A stretch of 63,387 nucleotides of DNA. It comes from Pirellula sp. (GTDB lineage Bacteria; Planctomycetota; Planctomycetia; Pirellulales; Pirellulaceae). The position numbers and the translations under genes are program-made. Below, one piece after another: positions 32,676 to 41,711 of the stretch (position 1 is its first letter; each line of letters starts with the position of its first letter). The notes beneath the pieces are model-generated. The model did no database searches. It was not told the origin of the DNA and saw nothing but the letters and a program-made list of their open reading frames with translations. The DNA lies in the NCBI GenBank assembly GCA_021300155.1, contig JAJTID010000129.1:1-63387 (forward strand). Reading direction: 5' to 3'.

Positions 32676-35600
32676 CTATGCTGCAAGTCGTTTGTTGTTC
32701 GTGATCACTTCGCCCTTGTCATTCACTTCTTCGAAGCGGACAGCGACCTGACGCGAGACACCACTTTCTTGCATGGTCACCCCGTAGATCATATTGGCAG
32801 CTGTCATCGTTTTCTTGCTGTGCGTCACGACAATAAACTTGGTCGTCGACAAGAACTCGCGAAGGACAGTAACGAATCGCCCGATGTTGGCTTCATCAAA
32901 AGGTGCGTCCACTTCGTCGAGGATACAGAATGGGCTCGGGCGATACTGAAAAAAGGACATGATCAAAGCAACAGCCGTCAAAGCCTTTTCGCCACCACTC
33001 AATAGCGAATTGCTTAGAGTCGTCTTTCCGGGTGGTGTTGCCACAATCTCGATACCGCTATCGGGATCGTTCGGATCTTCCAAGAGAATGTCAGCGAATC
33101 CCCCACCGAACGATCGACGATACAGCGTTTGAAAATTGGAACGAATGCTTTCCAGTGTTTCCATGAATAAGTGACACGAGTCTTCATCAATCTTGTTCAT
33201 GGTTTTGATAAGACCGTCTTTCGCATTCAGGAGGTCTTTCTGGTGACCAGACAGTCTATCGTAACGACTTTGCAACTCATCGAGCTCTGTTAGCGCTTCC
33301 ATGTTGACGCTTCCGGTCGCATTGAGTTCATTTCGTAGCAGACTGACTTCTGCCTCAATCTCATGCTTTAGCGATTGAAGCTGTTCATCGTTCTTCATGG
33401 CAGCGACTTTTTCGCGAAACGCTTCCAGCGTAAAATCCAGCTCAATGGAATTCTCGTCGGAAACTGCTTGATCGATCGATTCTAAGCTCACGGGAATTTG
33501 AATCTGATACTCGGTTGCGTAATGTTCTACGAGTGAACTAATTTGCTCCTGAACCAAGTTTAATGCTTGGTTGATCGACTGAATTTTGTCATCATTTTTA
33601 TCTAGCTGGCGACGCACATTGTCACACTGCCGAATAGCTTGGTTCGCGATGGTGTTTTGAGTGTCGATCTGCAGAACATGTTCCGCTCGTCGTACTTCGA
33701 TAGCCGCCACTGATTCGGTAGCTAACGTCATCGCGTTACGATACTCGGCCGCTGCATTTTCGAGTGTGATAATCTTGTTTTGGATTGTGACCAGCGCCTG
33801 CTGCGCTTGCTCGACATTTTTCTCTCGCTCGGTCGCGTCGAGCTGCAATTGCTCTAAAGTGATTCGCAACCCTTCTAATCGTTGTTCAAGTCGAGCGAGC
33901 AGGACTTTTTGATCGCTCGCTTCCGTTTGTTGCAGTTGTAGCGTCGATTGGAGATCGGCCCACTGCTGGCGCTGCGAGGCAAGAATAGCGTCCTTTTCAA
34001 TCCTTACAGCTTCATTCAATGCGATGTCTTTTTCCGCTTCTCGGTTCTGACTCTCTACACTGGCGATCTTCTCACGCGATGCGGCGATCTGCGCACCAAT
34101 TTCCTGAAAACGCGTCAGCATTCGTCCTTTGCGTTGTTGATATGCTTCCAATTGTAGTTCATATCGCGAGAACTCTTGAGCGGCTGCTCGTTCGTCTGTT
34201 TCAAGCGACAGTAGCTCAGTCTCTTGTTGAACTACGAGCGCCTGGAGGATCGCGGAATGGTTCGCTGCATCTTCGACCGTTTTCTCCAATTGAGAAATGT
34301 CCTCGCGCGCCGTTTGCATTTCAGTTCGACGTGAAATCAATCCCAACCCTGCCTGCAATGAGCCGATCGTGATACTACCATCGCTATCGATAAGCTGGCA
34401 TTCCGCAGTCACGAATCGAAGACCCGCCCCCCGAAAATGGCTGAGTTCTAGGGCCGTCGCGAGCGAGTCAACAAACCAAGTTGTCCCGAGCAGCGCGCGG
34501 ATCAGCGGTTCGTATTCCGCTGGATACTGTGTCAACCGATCTGCGCGACCGATCACTCCGCGAAGACCGTCAAGCTGGATCTTTTCACCCGTTCGACGGT
34601 TGGGCAAACGGTCCAATCGGAGCAACGTAACACGTCCATCGATCGTCAGACTTCCTTCATGGATCCAATCGATCACTTGGCCATCACTTAAGACAATGGC
34701 ATCCGCTAAGGGCCCGAGTGCAACGTCAATCAACGGGGCGAGGTGCATTTCACTTGAAAGAATATCCGCCACAAGTCCGCAGACGGTATTCCACGAGTTT
34801 AAGCCAGGCAAAACGCCTTGAGTTGACTGATTGGCTCTCGCCAATCGGAGCAGCTGCTGGCCTCCCCGACCAGCACCGGCAAACTGATCTTCGAGTTGTT
34901 CGAGAACATTCAATCGTTCGCGGACTCCATGCAGTTTACTTTGGTGCGATCCAAGCATCTCTTGATGCTCGAAAAGCTCACGCCGAATGGACTTTAAATG
35001 GATCTCAGCTTCAGTTCGTTTCGCCTTGGCCGCTTCCGATCGCGATCTCGCGAGGGCAATGTTATCAAGAAGCTGGTTCGAATCCGATTCGAATGTACTA
35101 AGCTCGGCTTGAAGACTTGCTTCTCGTTTGCGGCTCTCTTCGATGGATTGTTGAAGTTGTTCGAGATGCAACTGCCGCGCGACGATGTGCGATCGAAGTT
35201 CATGGATCGTTTCAATCGCTCTGGAATGAAGATTATTCTCCAAATCCAATTGATCGCGTAAGTTTCGAATTTCCTCTTGGGTCAAGGCGAGTGTAGATTC
35301 TCGTTTGTGCAACTCGATGGTCGCAATACTCTGCTCACTTGATATCGATTGAAGCTCTAGCAGGCGCAAGGATTTTTCGTCCACCGAAAGCGATGCCCGT
35401 TCTTTCAATGCAACGATTCTCTCCTCGATCAATCCCTTCTCTAAAGCTAGTTCCGCAACTCGCTCGGTTGCTGTATTATGCCCGCTCTCTGCTTCAATCA
35501 CAGACTTCTGGGTGGCCAGATACTCGCGCTCGAGGTCATGCAGCGCCCGTTGCATCTGTTGCAGCGTCGTCTTCTCACGTTCTGCATTTTCTTCGATCGC

Positions 35601-36392
35601 CGTCCAGCGTTCGCTCAATTCGATACGAATCTGTTCAGAATCTTGTTGCTGCTCCTGCAGCACTTTTTTCTGTCGACAGAAAAGCTGATACTCGCTCCAA
35701 GCGAGTTCCGTTCGCTTTGTGTTTAGCGTTTTCGAGAGTTCTCGAAAACGTTGGGCTTTTGTCGCTTGACCTTTCAATGTCGCAAGCCGTCTTGCAACTT
35801 CATCGACGATATCGCTAAGTCGAAGCAGATTTTGATCAACCCGTTGGAGCCTGCGTTCTGCTTCAAGCTTTTTTGCTTTGAATCGCGAGATTCCTGCTGC
35901 TTCTTCGAAGATTCCCCGCCGATCCTTAGCAGATGCCTGTAGCAAGCGATCGACTTTTCCCTGTTCGATCAGACTGTATGCATCGACCCCGACGCCAGTC
36001 CCACGGAACAGATCCTTAACATCTTTCAAACGGCAGGGGTGCCCATTGATGGCGTATTCGCCATCGCCGCTTCGGAAGACTCGCCGGCTAACGTGCACTT
36101 CGTCGGAGTCGTGATTGAAGACCCTTTTTTCGTTCTCGAGAACAAGTACAACTTCGGCGCTATTTGATGGTTTGCGACCTCCCTCTGCAGATCCCTTGAA
36201 TATGACGTCCGCCATATCAGCACCACGAAGGGCCTTCGGGCTTTGGGAACCGAGAACCCATTTAACTGCGTCGACTACATTGGATTTGCCTGAGCCGTTG
36301 GGACCAACGACCACGGTGATGCCGTCCGGGAAATCGAAACGAGTCCGATCCGCAAAACTCTTGAAGCCAACTAGTTCGAGGGCTTTGAGCAT
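32676..36392 (-). CDS. smc: Chromosome segregation ATPase SMC
   Basis: 1238 residues. Condensin-type protein that folds and loops chromosomal DNA. N-terminal ATPase half with Walker A GPNGSGKSNVVDAVKWVLG (30-48); coiled coil about 170-500; hinge about 515-660 (GLNSWNTVCGLVADILSSE and later VGLRFVTAECQLID-like strands); second coiled coil to about 1030; C-terminal ATPase half with LLSGGEKALTAVALIM (Ser1132) and ILDEVDAPFDEANIGRF (Asp1159). Length is normal for bacterial SMC (about 1150-1250). The partners scpA and scpB are not in the window. The gene follows the FlgI-like gene on the same strand with 89 bases between. Confidence 0.96.
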   Translation of the reverse strand: MLKALELVGFKSFADRTRFDFPDGITVVVGPNGSGKSNVVDAVKWVLGSQSPKALRGADMADVIFKGSAEGGRKPSNSAEVVLVLENEKRVFNHDSDEVHVSRRVFRSGDGEYAINGHPCRLKDVKDLFRGTGVGVDAYSLIEQGKVDRLLQASAKDRRGIFEEAAGISRFKAKKLEAERRLQRVDQNLLRLSDIVDEVARRLATLKGQATKAQRFRELSKTLNTKRTELAWSEYQLFCRQKKVLQEQQQDSEQIRIELSERWTAIEENAEREKTTLQQMQRALHDLEREYLATQKSVIEAESGHNTATERVAELALEKGLIEERIVALKERASLSVDEKSLRLLELQSISSEQSIATIELHKRESTLALTQEEIRNLRDQLDLENNLHSRAIETIHELRSHIVARQLHLEQLQQSIEESRKREASLQAELSTFESDSNQLLDNIALARSRSEAAKAKRTEAEIHLKSIRRELFEHQEMLGSHQSKLHGVRERLNVLEQLEDQFAGAGRGGQQLLRLARANQSTQGVLPGLNSWNTVCGLVADILSSEMHLAPLIDVALGPLADAIVLSDGQVIDWIHEGSLTIDGRVTLLRLDRLPNRRTGEKIQLDGLRGVIGRADRLTQYPAEYEPLIRALLGTTWFVDSLATALELSHFRGAGLRFVTAECQLIDSDGSITIGSLQAGLGLISRRTEMQTAREDISQLEKTVEDAANHSAILQALVVQQETELLSLETDERAAAQEFSRYELQLEAYQQRKGRMLTRFQEIGAQIAASREKIASVESQNREAEKDIALNEAVRIEKDAILASQRQQWADLQSTLQLQQTEASDQKVLLARLEQRLEGLRITLEQLQLDATEREKNVEQAQQALVTIQNKIITLENAAAEYRNAMTLATESVAAIEVRRAEHVLQIDTQNTIANQAIRQCDNVRRQLDKNDDKIQSINQALNLVQEQISSLVEHYATEYQIQIPVSLESIDQAVSDENSIELDFTLEAFREKVAAMKNDEQLQSLKHEIEAEVSLLRNELNATGSVNMEALTELDELQSRYDRLSGHQKDLLNAKDGLIKTMNKIDEDSCHLFMETLESIRSNFQTLYRRSFGGGFADILLEDPNDPDSGIEIVATPPGKTTLSNSLLSGGEKALTAVALIMSFFQYRPSPFCILDEVDAPFDEANIGRFVTVLREFLSTTKFIVVTHSKKTMTAANMIYGVTMQESGVSRQVAVRFEEVNDKGEVITNNKRLAA

Positions 36393-36481
36393 TTAGTTTC
36401 CGACGACAGTTTGAAAGGGCAAGGACACAGGGAAGCCATTACACAGCGAGACGTTCGAGGACTAGAAAACCAGTGGCAAAG

Positions 36482-38407
36482 TTATCGGATTTCATTCCAA
36501 TCGATATCTGGAAGATCGTTTGAATTCAAATCACTCGCAGTGGGTTCGTAGGGAATCGGTTCCTTGATAGCGTTCACTGTTTCGCTTGCACTACCAGAAG
36601 CCTTCGCATTTTTATCTTTCTTTACAAAAGAACTTCGTTTAAACCAATCCGGCACATACCACCACGATGATTCTTCTTTGGGACGGGTCGCCCCATCGAC
36701 GGAAAGAACAGATGCAGTTGCGTCTTCGGAATCGTCTTGATCACGTTTGTAGATGCGTCCTGCCATAGGACGAGGGTTCATCGCGATCGGAACTGAGGAA
36801 CACTTCATCGTATTCAATTGATCAATCGAATGAACAAACTCATTGTAGCTAGCACCGATCGTGCCCAAACCTCGCAGCAAGGAAAGTGTGTCTGCCGGAA
36901 CAATCACACTGGCCACTTCCTCCGAGAGACGTTTGTTCAATTTCAGTTGATCCCCCAACACCGGAGTGATAGAGATAGCAGAGGTCGGATTGATCTGGGA
37001 GTGCAACATGATAGGTGCAGAGTTTCCGAAGAACAGTAATTCTGGTTTGGACTGGAGCGAGACCGCCAACAGTGGGGTACTGCTCGGGATTTGTTGCAAC
37101 TCCACACCCGGCGTTAGCTTTTCTCCTTGGACTCTCGGATCGCTCGCATCGCGATTGCGGATTGCGAGAAAAGCACCAAAACGCAGTTCAGGCTCCGGCT
37201 CTTGCAGCAATCGTTCTAAAGCATCTCTCGCTGACTCTTGCTCATTGATCGTAAGCCCCGTTAGGCATAGCGGACGGAATGCGGGCGTGTTCTTGGCTAT
37301 TTCGGTCAGCGCGGTGACCGACTCTTTTCGCCCTAGGTATGCAAGAGAATAGGCAGAATAGAAACGGATCTCTGTATCGATGGAAGACAACCCCTGGAGA
37401 AGCACTTCGATCGCTTCTGGTGTTCCCAACGCCTCCAACTCGGCGGCTGCGCGACGAACCGTGGTTCTGTCCTTCAACAACTTCTCGCAACCGATCAAGC
37501 GTTCCATTTGCTCGTCTTTAGTCTCAGCAAACCCCGTTGCAACAACGACGTCCGCAAAGTGTGACGGATCCCATTTGTATTTTGGAATCGTAGTTATAAC
37601 GATACGGGAGTCCGATTTCCCCTCTGCAACCATTCGCTGCCTTGATTGGTCGTTGAAGAAAAATCTATCGTTGAGCGATTTTACGATCTCCCTTACCACA
37701 TAAACATGTTTGTACTCTGGGGTCATTTGAAGACCGATATTATGAGATTGGAGAAGCCGGCCTCCACCGATGACGATTCCATTTCGTGGTTCTTTGGGCT
37801 TTTTTGTATAGCTCTCAGGGAGAATCACGATTTCGCCCTTGGCAACCGCTTTGTCTCCGCTCGTCTTGACCTTGCCACCCAATGTCGCGACCTCACGAAG
37901 CTTGGCTTCAAATAGAACACCTCCAGTAAGATCCGTCGCGTCGCATTCCGAAGATGTCTCTACTACGACATCCACTTGCTGATTGTCTTCATAACACGGA
38001 AACGAATAGACTCGAACTTTTGTTAGCGCAGTCCACGGAGCGTCTAAAACTACTTCCGGAGACTCGATGCCGCGAACTCGCATCTCGGCCAGCATCAGAT
38101 CACGTTGCATACTAGGCCTCACTTTGCCGCCGGTGTTCGGTAGGGAGGAGACCAATCCGATCGAATCGTAGTAACGAGAAACCACTCCTGTGACTCCAGC
38201 GACTTCACCGATCAGTCGAGGTCGATTGGGATCTTGAAGCTGTTCTTTGATCCGTTTCGTTTCCTCCTTGAATTTATTGTCCTCCTCGTTGTTCTTCCTA
38301 TCAAGCCAAGACTGGCAGCCCGTACTCAGGCTAAACAACGAGAACAAACCGATCCATACCGCTACCCTCTTCCAGTGGTGCAGACGTGATACTTGATTGC
38401 AAATCAT
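36482..38407 (-). CDS. FlgI-like lipoprotein with HEAT repeats
   Basis: 641 residues from the ATG at 38407 (a TTG codon precedes it). Lipoprotein signal ending STGC. About 60-290 resembles the flagellar P-ring protein FlgI: PRLIGEVAGVTGVVSRYYDSIGLV, ALTKVRVYSFPCYEDNQQVDVVVETSSECDATDLTGG, and a later GGRLLQSHNIGLQM. About 300-440 is helical with HEAT-like repeats (AAAELEALGTPEAIEVLLQGL, FYSAYSLAYLGRKESVTALTEIA). The C-terminus is Ser/Lys-rich. Flagellar P-ring proteins are Sec-exported, not lipoproteins, and no flagellar genes are near, so this is a planctomycete variant of unknown role. FlgI resemblance is from motif pattern. Confidence 0.65.
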   Translation of the reverse strand: MICNQVSRLHHWKRVAVWIGLFSLFSLSTGCQSWLDRKNNEEDNKFKEETKRIKEQLQDPNRPRLIGEVAGVTGVVSRYYDSIGLVSSLPNTGGKVRPSMQRDLMLAEMRVRGIESPEVVLDAPWTALTKVRVYSFPCYEDNQQVDVVVETSSECDATDLTGGVLFEAKLREVATLGGKVKTSGDKAVAKGEIVILPESYTKKPKEPRNGIVIGGGRLLQSHNIGLQMTPEYKHVYVVREIVKSLNDRFFFNDQSRQRMVAEGKSDSRIVITTIPKYKWDPSHFADVVVATGFAETKDEQMERLIGCEKLLKDRTTVRRAAAELEALGTPEAIEVLLQGLSSIDTEIRFYSAYSLAYLGRKESVTALTEIAKNTPAFRPLCLTGLTINEQESARDALERLLQEPEPELRFGAFLAIRNRDASDPRVQGEKLTPGVELQQIPSSTPLLAVSLQSKPELLFFGNSAPIMLHSQINPTSAISITPVLGDQLKLNKRLSEEVASVIVPADTLSLLRGLGTIGASYNEFVHSIDQLNTMKCSSVPIAMNPRPMAGRIYKRDQDDSEDATASVLSVDGATRPKEESSWWYVPDWFKRSSFVKKDKNAKASGSASETVNAIKEPIPYEPTASDLNSNDLPDIDWNEIR

Positions 38408-38410
38408 CAA

Positions 38411-38730
38411 GGGAGACTTCCTTTTCTCAAGCTTTTCTCAAGGTCTTCGCATGGAGTCGGTGGAGGACTGAAGTGCGCGTATAGTGCTGATTGACTAATA
38501 CTCCGCCAAGAGTTCGCGGGTCAATATCATGCAATCACAATAGGCAATAGCTTGCAAAGGAGTTTGATACGGAAACCATGCGAACGGCAAACTAACATCT
38601 GCCAATTCAGCTTGGATTGCTGGCATTCCGAAAGTCAATTTGCGAAATAAGCAGATTATGCTCCATTTCCGCCCGGGTCTGTTCCGATGTTTCCGGAGTA
38701 GTTGTTGACATCCAATAAACGACGAAGAAG
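38411..38730. other. Divergent intergenic region
   Basis: 320 bases separate the FlgI-like gene from the TIGR03546-like gene, so promoters in both directions are expected. A TTGACA at 38705-38710 has no matching -10 element before the start at 38731. No coding frame, tRNA or strong hairpin was seen. Confidence 0.4.
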
Positions 38731-39789
38731 TTGTGGTTCATCCAGATGATTGATGTTGCGACGAAGCGAACACGAAAATCCTTTGTTGAGTCTCTGACTC
38801 ATCATCGATCGCCGTCCGCTATCGCTGCAGGAACTTCCTTTGGTGTGGCTCTCGGTCTCATTCCCAAGGATAGTTTGCTAGCGTTAGCACTATTGTTGGC
38901 AATCCTATTGTTGTCCGTCAATCAGATTGCGGCCTGCGTCTTTGCTATTGGATTAAGTTTGTTTTCCGGCTGGACGATAGGCATCACTCACGCCGTCGGA
39001 AACATCGTTCTTCAATCGGACGTCGTTGCAAGCTTCATTGGTTCGCTTTACCAACTTCCACTCATTCCATGGTTTCGGTTAGAGAATACAGCGGTCATGG
39101 GAGGAACGGTCATCGGAGCACTTTTGTGGCTACCCATGTTTCTTCTGTCACTACGATTTTGCAATCAAGTGCGAGAAATCATGCAATCCGAACAGATGGC
39201 AGAGTTAGCAGCAGCCTCCATTCGTCATCGTCGCGATCGAGATGCAGAAATGTTGGGCCAGTCAGACGATCTAAAAACTGGAATGATATCGATGCCGCAA
39301 AGTACTACCGTAGATGGACTCTCGGTGATTGCAATTCCGAAGGCGATTGCAGAATCGAAATCGGTCGAAAGCATCCAGCCTGAGAACTCCGTCATCCGGG
39401 ACCGTGCCAAGAGCGATACAGTTACAAATGTTGAAGCGAATTTCGAATCAATTGCTTGCAAGCTTGAATCACTAGCAGGCGATACAGTCTTGAAAGAAAC
39501 ACTCATCGAGGTAGTTCGATACAAACGTCCTCGACGTGAGAAAACAGAAGTAGAGCCCCCAATTACTCATCACAACCCATCAAACCCAATGAAGCTCGCT
39601 AGCCCTGTCAGTTCAGAAGCCGTATCCACTCCTCGAAACTCGGATGCGAATACGAAATTTCATTCGCCAAACACCGGGACAACTCATGTCTTAAACAATC
39701 CTTTGGGCAAAGAAGAATCGCTTCGGCATATCCTGAAACATATCCACGGTTCTCGTGAAGCGAAAAAGGAAACGGGAAAACCTGCATGA
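38731..39789 (+). CDS. TIGR03546/DUF2062-like membrane protein with long tail
   Basis: 352 residues; GTG start at 38731, or the ATG at 38746. The first 150 residues have the family's features: SPSAIAAGTSFGVALGLIPKD, then hydrophobic helices LLALALLLAILLLSVNQIAA, FAIGLSLFSGWTIGITHAVG and VMGGTVIGALLWLPMFLLSL, with LPLIPWFRLENTAVMGG between. The usual family member is about 155 residues; here a charged, probably disordered tail of about 190 residues is added. The next gene overlaps by 4 bases and resembles TIGR03545, the constant partner of this family in bacteria with an outer membrane. Function unknown, probably an inner-membrane component. Confidence 0.75.
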   Translation: MWFIQMIDVATKRTRKSFVESLTHHRSPSAIAAGTSFGVALGLIPKDSLLALALLLAILLLSVNQIAACVFAIGLSLFSGWTIGITHAVGNIVLQSDVVASFIGSLYQLPLIPWFRLENTAVMGGTVIGALLWLPMFLLSLRFCNQVREIMQSEQMAELAAASIRHRRDRDAEMLGQSDDLKTGMISMPQSTTVDGLSVIAIPKAIAESKSVESIQPENSVIRDRAKSDTVTNVEANFESIACKLESLAGDTVLKETLIEVVRYKRPRREKTEVEPPITHHNPSNPMKLASPVSSEAVSTPRNSDANTKFHSPNTGTTHVLNNPLGKEESLRHILKHIHGSREAKKETGKPA

Positions 39790-41441
39790 GCTGGAGGAGT
39801 AGAGCCATATTCGTGATCGTTGCTTTCGGAGCTGGCATTTACGGCTTGCGGCCGATGGTGACAAACTCTATCCAGAGGCGTCTCGCCGCAGAACTAAACG
39901 CCGAAACGCGAATCACCAATACGATCCTATCGCTGGGACAGAGCACAGTCGTCCTAGAAGGTGTCGCTATTGAAGGGACTGTTTCACGAATCAGTCTAGA
40001 TCAGTTATCACTGCGACTCGATCCTGAAGAGCTGTGGTATCGCCACTGCATTGTCGATCCTATGGTGGGTACAGGATTGCGTTGGCATCTACCTCTGACA
40101 CAATCCTTCACCTCGCTCGCAACGAAGGCTTCTCTATCTTCAAAAGATTCTACGTCTATTCCTATCGTGGATTGGAGCTTCGATCCTCGATTCGTACGAG
40201 CGCAGCAGTTACTGGAGAATACAACCACGCGGCTGTCGACCTTTGAAAAGGAAGCTAATAGCCAAACTCTAAACATCGATCACAAAATAGAAGCGATCCG
40301 AACGAAAATCAACGAGCTAGCACAAGAAGACATGCTGCTCAATCCGCTCCGCCCCAGCGATAGCATCACGCAATTGAAAAATGAGTTGTTGATGTTGCGA
40401 CAATTCTTGGCAGAAAATCGCCTCCAAACGCAAGACGTAGGAAGCCAAGTCGCTAAGTCTATACAACAGTCTAGTTTACTTCTTCAGACAGAAAGCAAAT
40501 TGGGAATTGATAACGGCCAGCTACCTCGAATCACAGATAGAATCTTGGAGCAGACCGTTGATGCCGCAGGCTCGACTCTCTCCCCTTACCTCACCGCAGG
40601 CCGGGATTTGTACCAAAGGATCATACAACCCTCACATAGCACTAGCGATGGAAACACATCTCGCCCGTTTCTTGCTGGTGCGGACCTCACGATCGACGGC
40701 TTAGAAGCTCGAAAAATGAAGATTGCAAGAGGTAGAGTTCTAGGTGTATCTATTGTCAATGAGCAAACAATCGATACCGAGATTCGAATAACCTCTCAAT
40801 CCGAAAATCCCTCCCTGCTGATTCTTTGGAAGAACAGAGACTCTTCCAGCAAAACTACTTTCTCTTCCAGCAGAGATGATGAGATGATGAAGTCGGTCTT
40901 CCGACTCGAGAAAGCAGCCAGGGGACAATCGACTCTCCTCATCGATACGACCGCCAGCGATGAACATCGAACGGTCCGCATCGAGGTGCCGCTATGCACC
41001 GTTCTAGAAACGACAGCGGTTAAGCACATGGGAATCACCGAAGAGCTACGAAATTTAGTTTCGAATTCGCAGCAGGTTCGATTGATTGCAACCATGCTCA
41101 TCCCACCCAATCGTGGAGAAGCGGAGGCAAGCGATTCAATAGCCATTGGCGGGGTAGGGGAGTGGCAATGGGAATCCGATTCCAAAGCATTCTTGGAATC
41201 GATCGTAGCGACAGCCGTAGCTCAGAAAACCAAGGATGCAACTATACAATCCAACGATCGAATATCGCAGTGGATTAGTTCAGCGAAAACCACTTTGGAT
41301 CGAAGGCTCGCAGCGCTAGAGCAAGCAGCCTTGGAACGACGAAAGGGCTGGGAGAACCAACTTAAGTCCCTATCGGACAACATTCGCGAGCTGGAAAGCG
41401 AAAGCCGACGAACGGCAAGAGGATCCTCGATTGTTCGTTAG
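39786..41441 (+). CDS. TIGR03545-like envelope protein
   Basis: 551 residues, close to the family's usual length. An N-terminal membrane anchor (about 5-24, AIFVIVAFGAGIYGLRPMV) is followed by an AsmA-like segment (NAETRITNTILSLGQSTVVLEGVAI...LSLRLDPEELWYR), long helical regions (about 145-245), a second beta-rich part with GADLTIDGLEARKMKIARGRV, and C-terminal coiled coil (about 505-545). The ATG overlaps the stop of the TIGR03546-like gene, so the two are translationally coupled. The AsmA-like opening suggests a periplasmic protein that touches lipids, perhaps a lipid bridge; this is inference. Confidence 0.75.
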   Translation: MSWRSRAIFVIVAFGAGIYGLRPMVTNSIQRRLAAELNAETRITNTILSLGQSTVVLEGVAIEGTVSRISLDQLSLRLDPEELWYRHCIVDPMVGTGLRWHLPLTQSFTSLATKASLSSKDSTSIPIVDWSFDPRFVRAQQLLENTTTRLSTFEKEANSQTLNIDHKIEAIRTKINELAQEDMLLNPLRPSDSITQLKNELLMLRQFLAENRLQTQDVGSQVAKSIQQSSLLLQTESKLGIDNGQLPRITDRILEQTVDAAGSTLSPYLTAGRDLYQRIIQPSHSTSDGNTSRPFLAGADLTIDGLEARKMKIARGRVLGVSIVNEQTIDTEIRITSQSENPSLLILWKNRDSSSKTTFSSSRDDEMMKSVFRLEKAARGQSTLLIDTTASDEHRTVRIEVPLCTVLETTAVKHMGITEELRNLVSNSQQVRLIATMLIPPNRGEAEASDSIAIGGVGEWQWESDSKAFLESIVATAVAQKTKDATIQSNDRISQWISSAKTTLDRRLAALEQAALERRKGWENQLKSLSDNIRELESESRRTARGSSIVR

Positions 41442-41475
41442 GCAGGTGAAAAGAGCGTAGTGTCTATAGCGGCCA

Positions 41476-41682
41476 TTGTCACTGGACGTTTTATTGAAAC
41501 CGCAGATCATTGTTCGAACTCCTATTCTCTCGAAGAGATACCCTTGCCGTTCAACGCGGGTCTTCCGTGCGCCAGTCCAAGGCAAGTATACGGAACGAAG
41601 CGTGTTCAAACCGGGAGAAGTGTTGCTACCAATTGCGGAGAGCAGCAAAGCGTTGGACATTGAAGACTTGTTCGGGAAATAA
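41476..41682 (+). pseudogene. Uma2-family endonuclease 3' fragment
   Basis: The frame ending at TAA 41682 encodes RVFRAPVQGKYTERSVFKPGE followed by a LPIAESSKALDIEDLFGK-like end, which matches the C-terminal end of Uma2 (DUF820) PD-(D/E)XK nuclease-like proteins (Y.E..VF..GE...P......L.V.DLF). The catalytic part that should precede is missing; the upstream bases do not continue it in any frame. Probably the remains of a deleted gene, in a 270-base gap before the sulfatase. Confidence 0.4.
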
Positions 41683-41711
41683 AAAAATTCTGGCTAGGGG
41701 CTAGGTACCTC

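Noticed and set aside
36482-38407. True flagellar P-ring protein FlgI
   Set aside because: It has a lipobox, HEAT-like repeats and no flagellar neighbours, so only a FlgI-like domain is claimed.
41500-41570. tRNA-like GTTCGAACTCC sequence
   Set aside because: No acceptor or anticodon arm can be drawn around it; it lies in the Uma2-like remnant.
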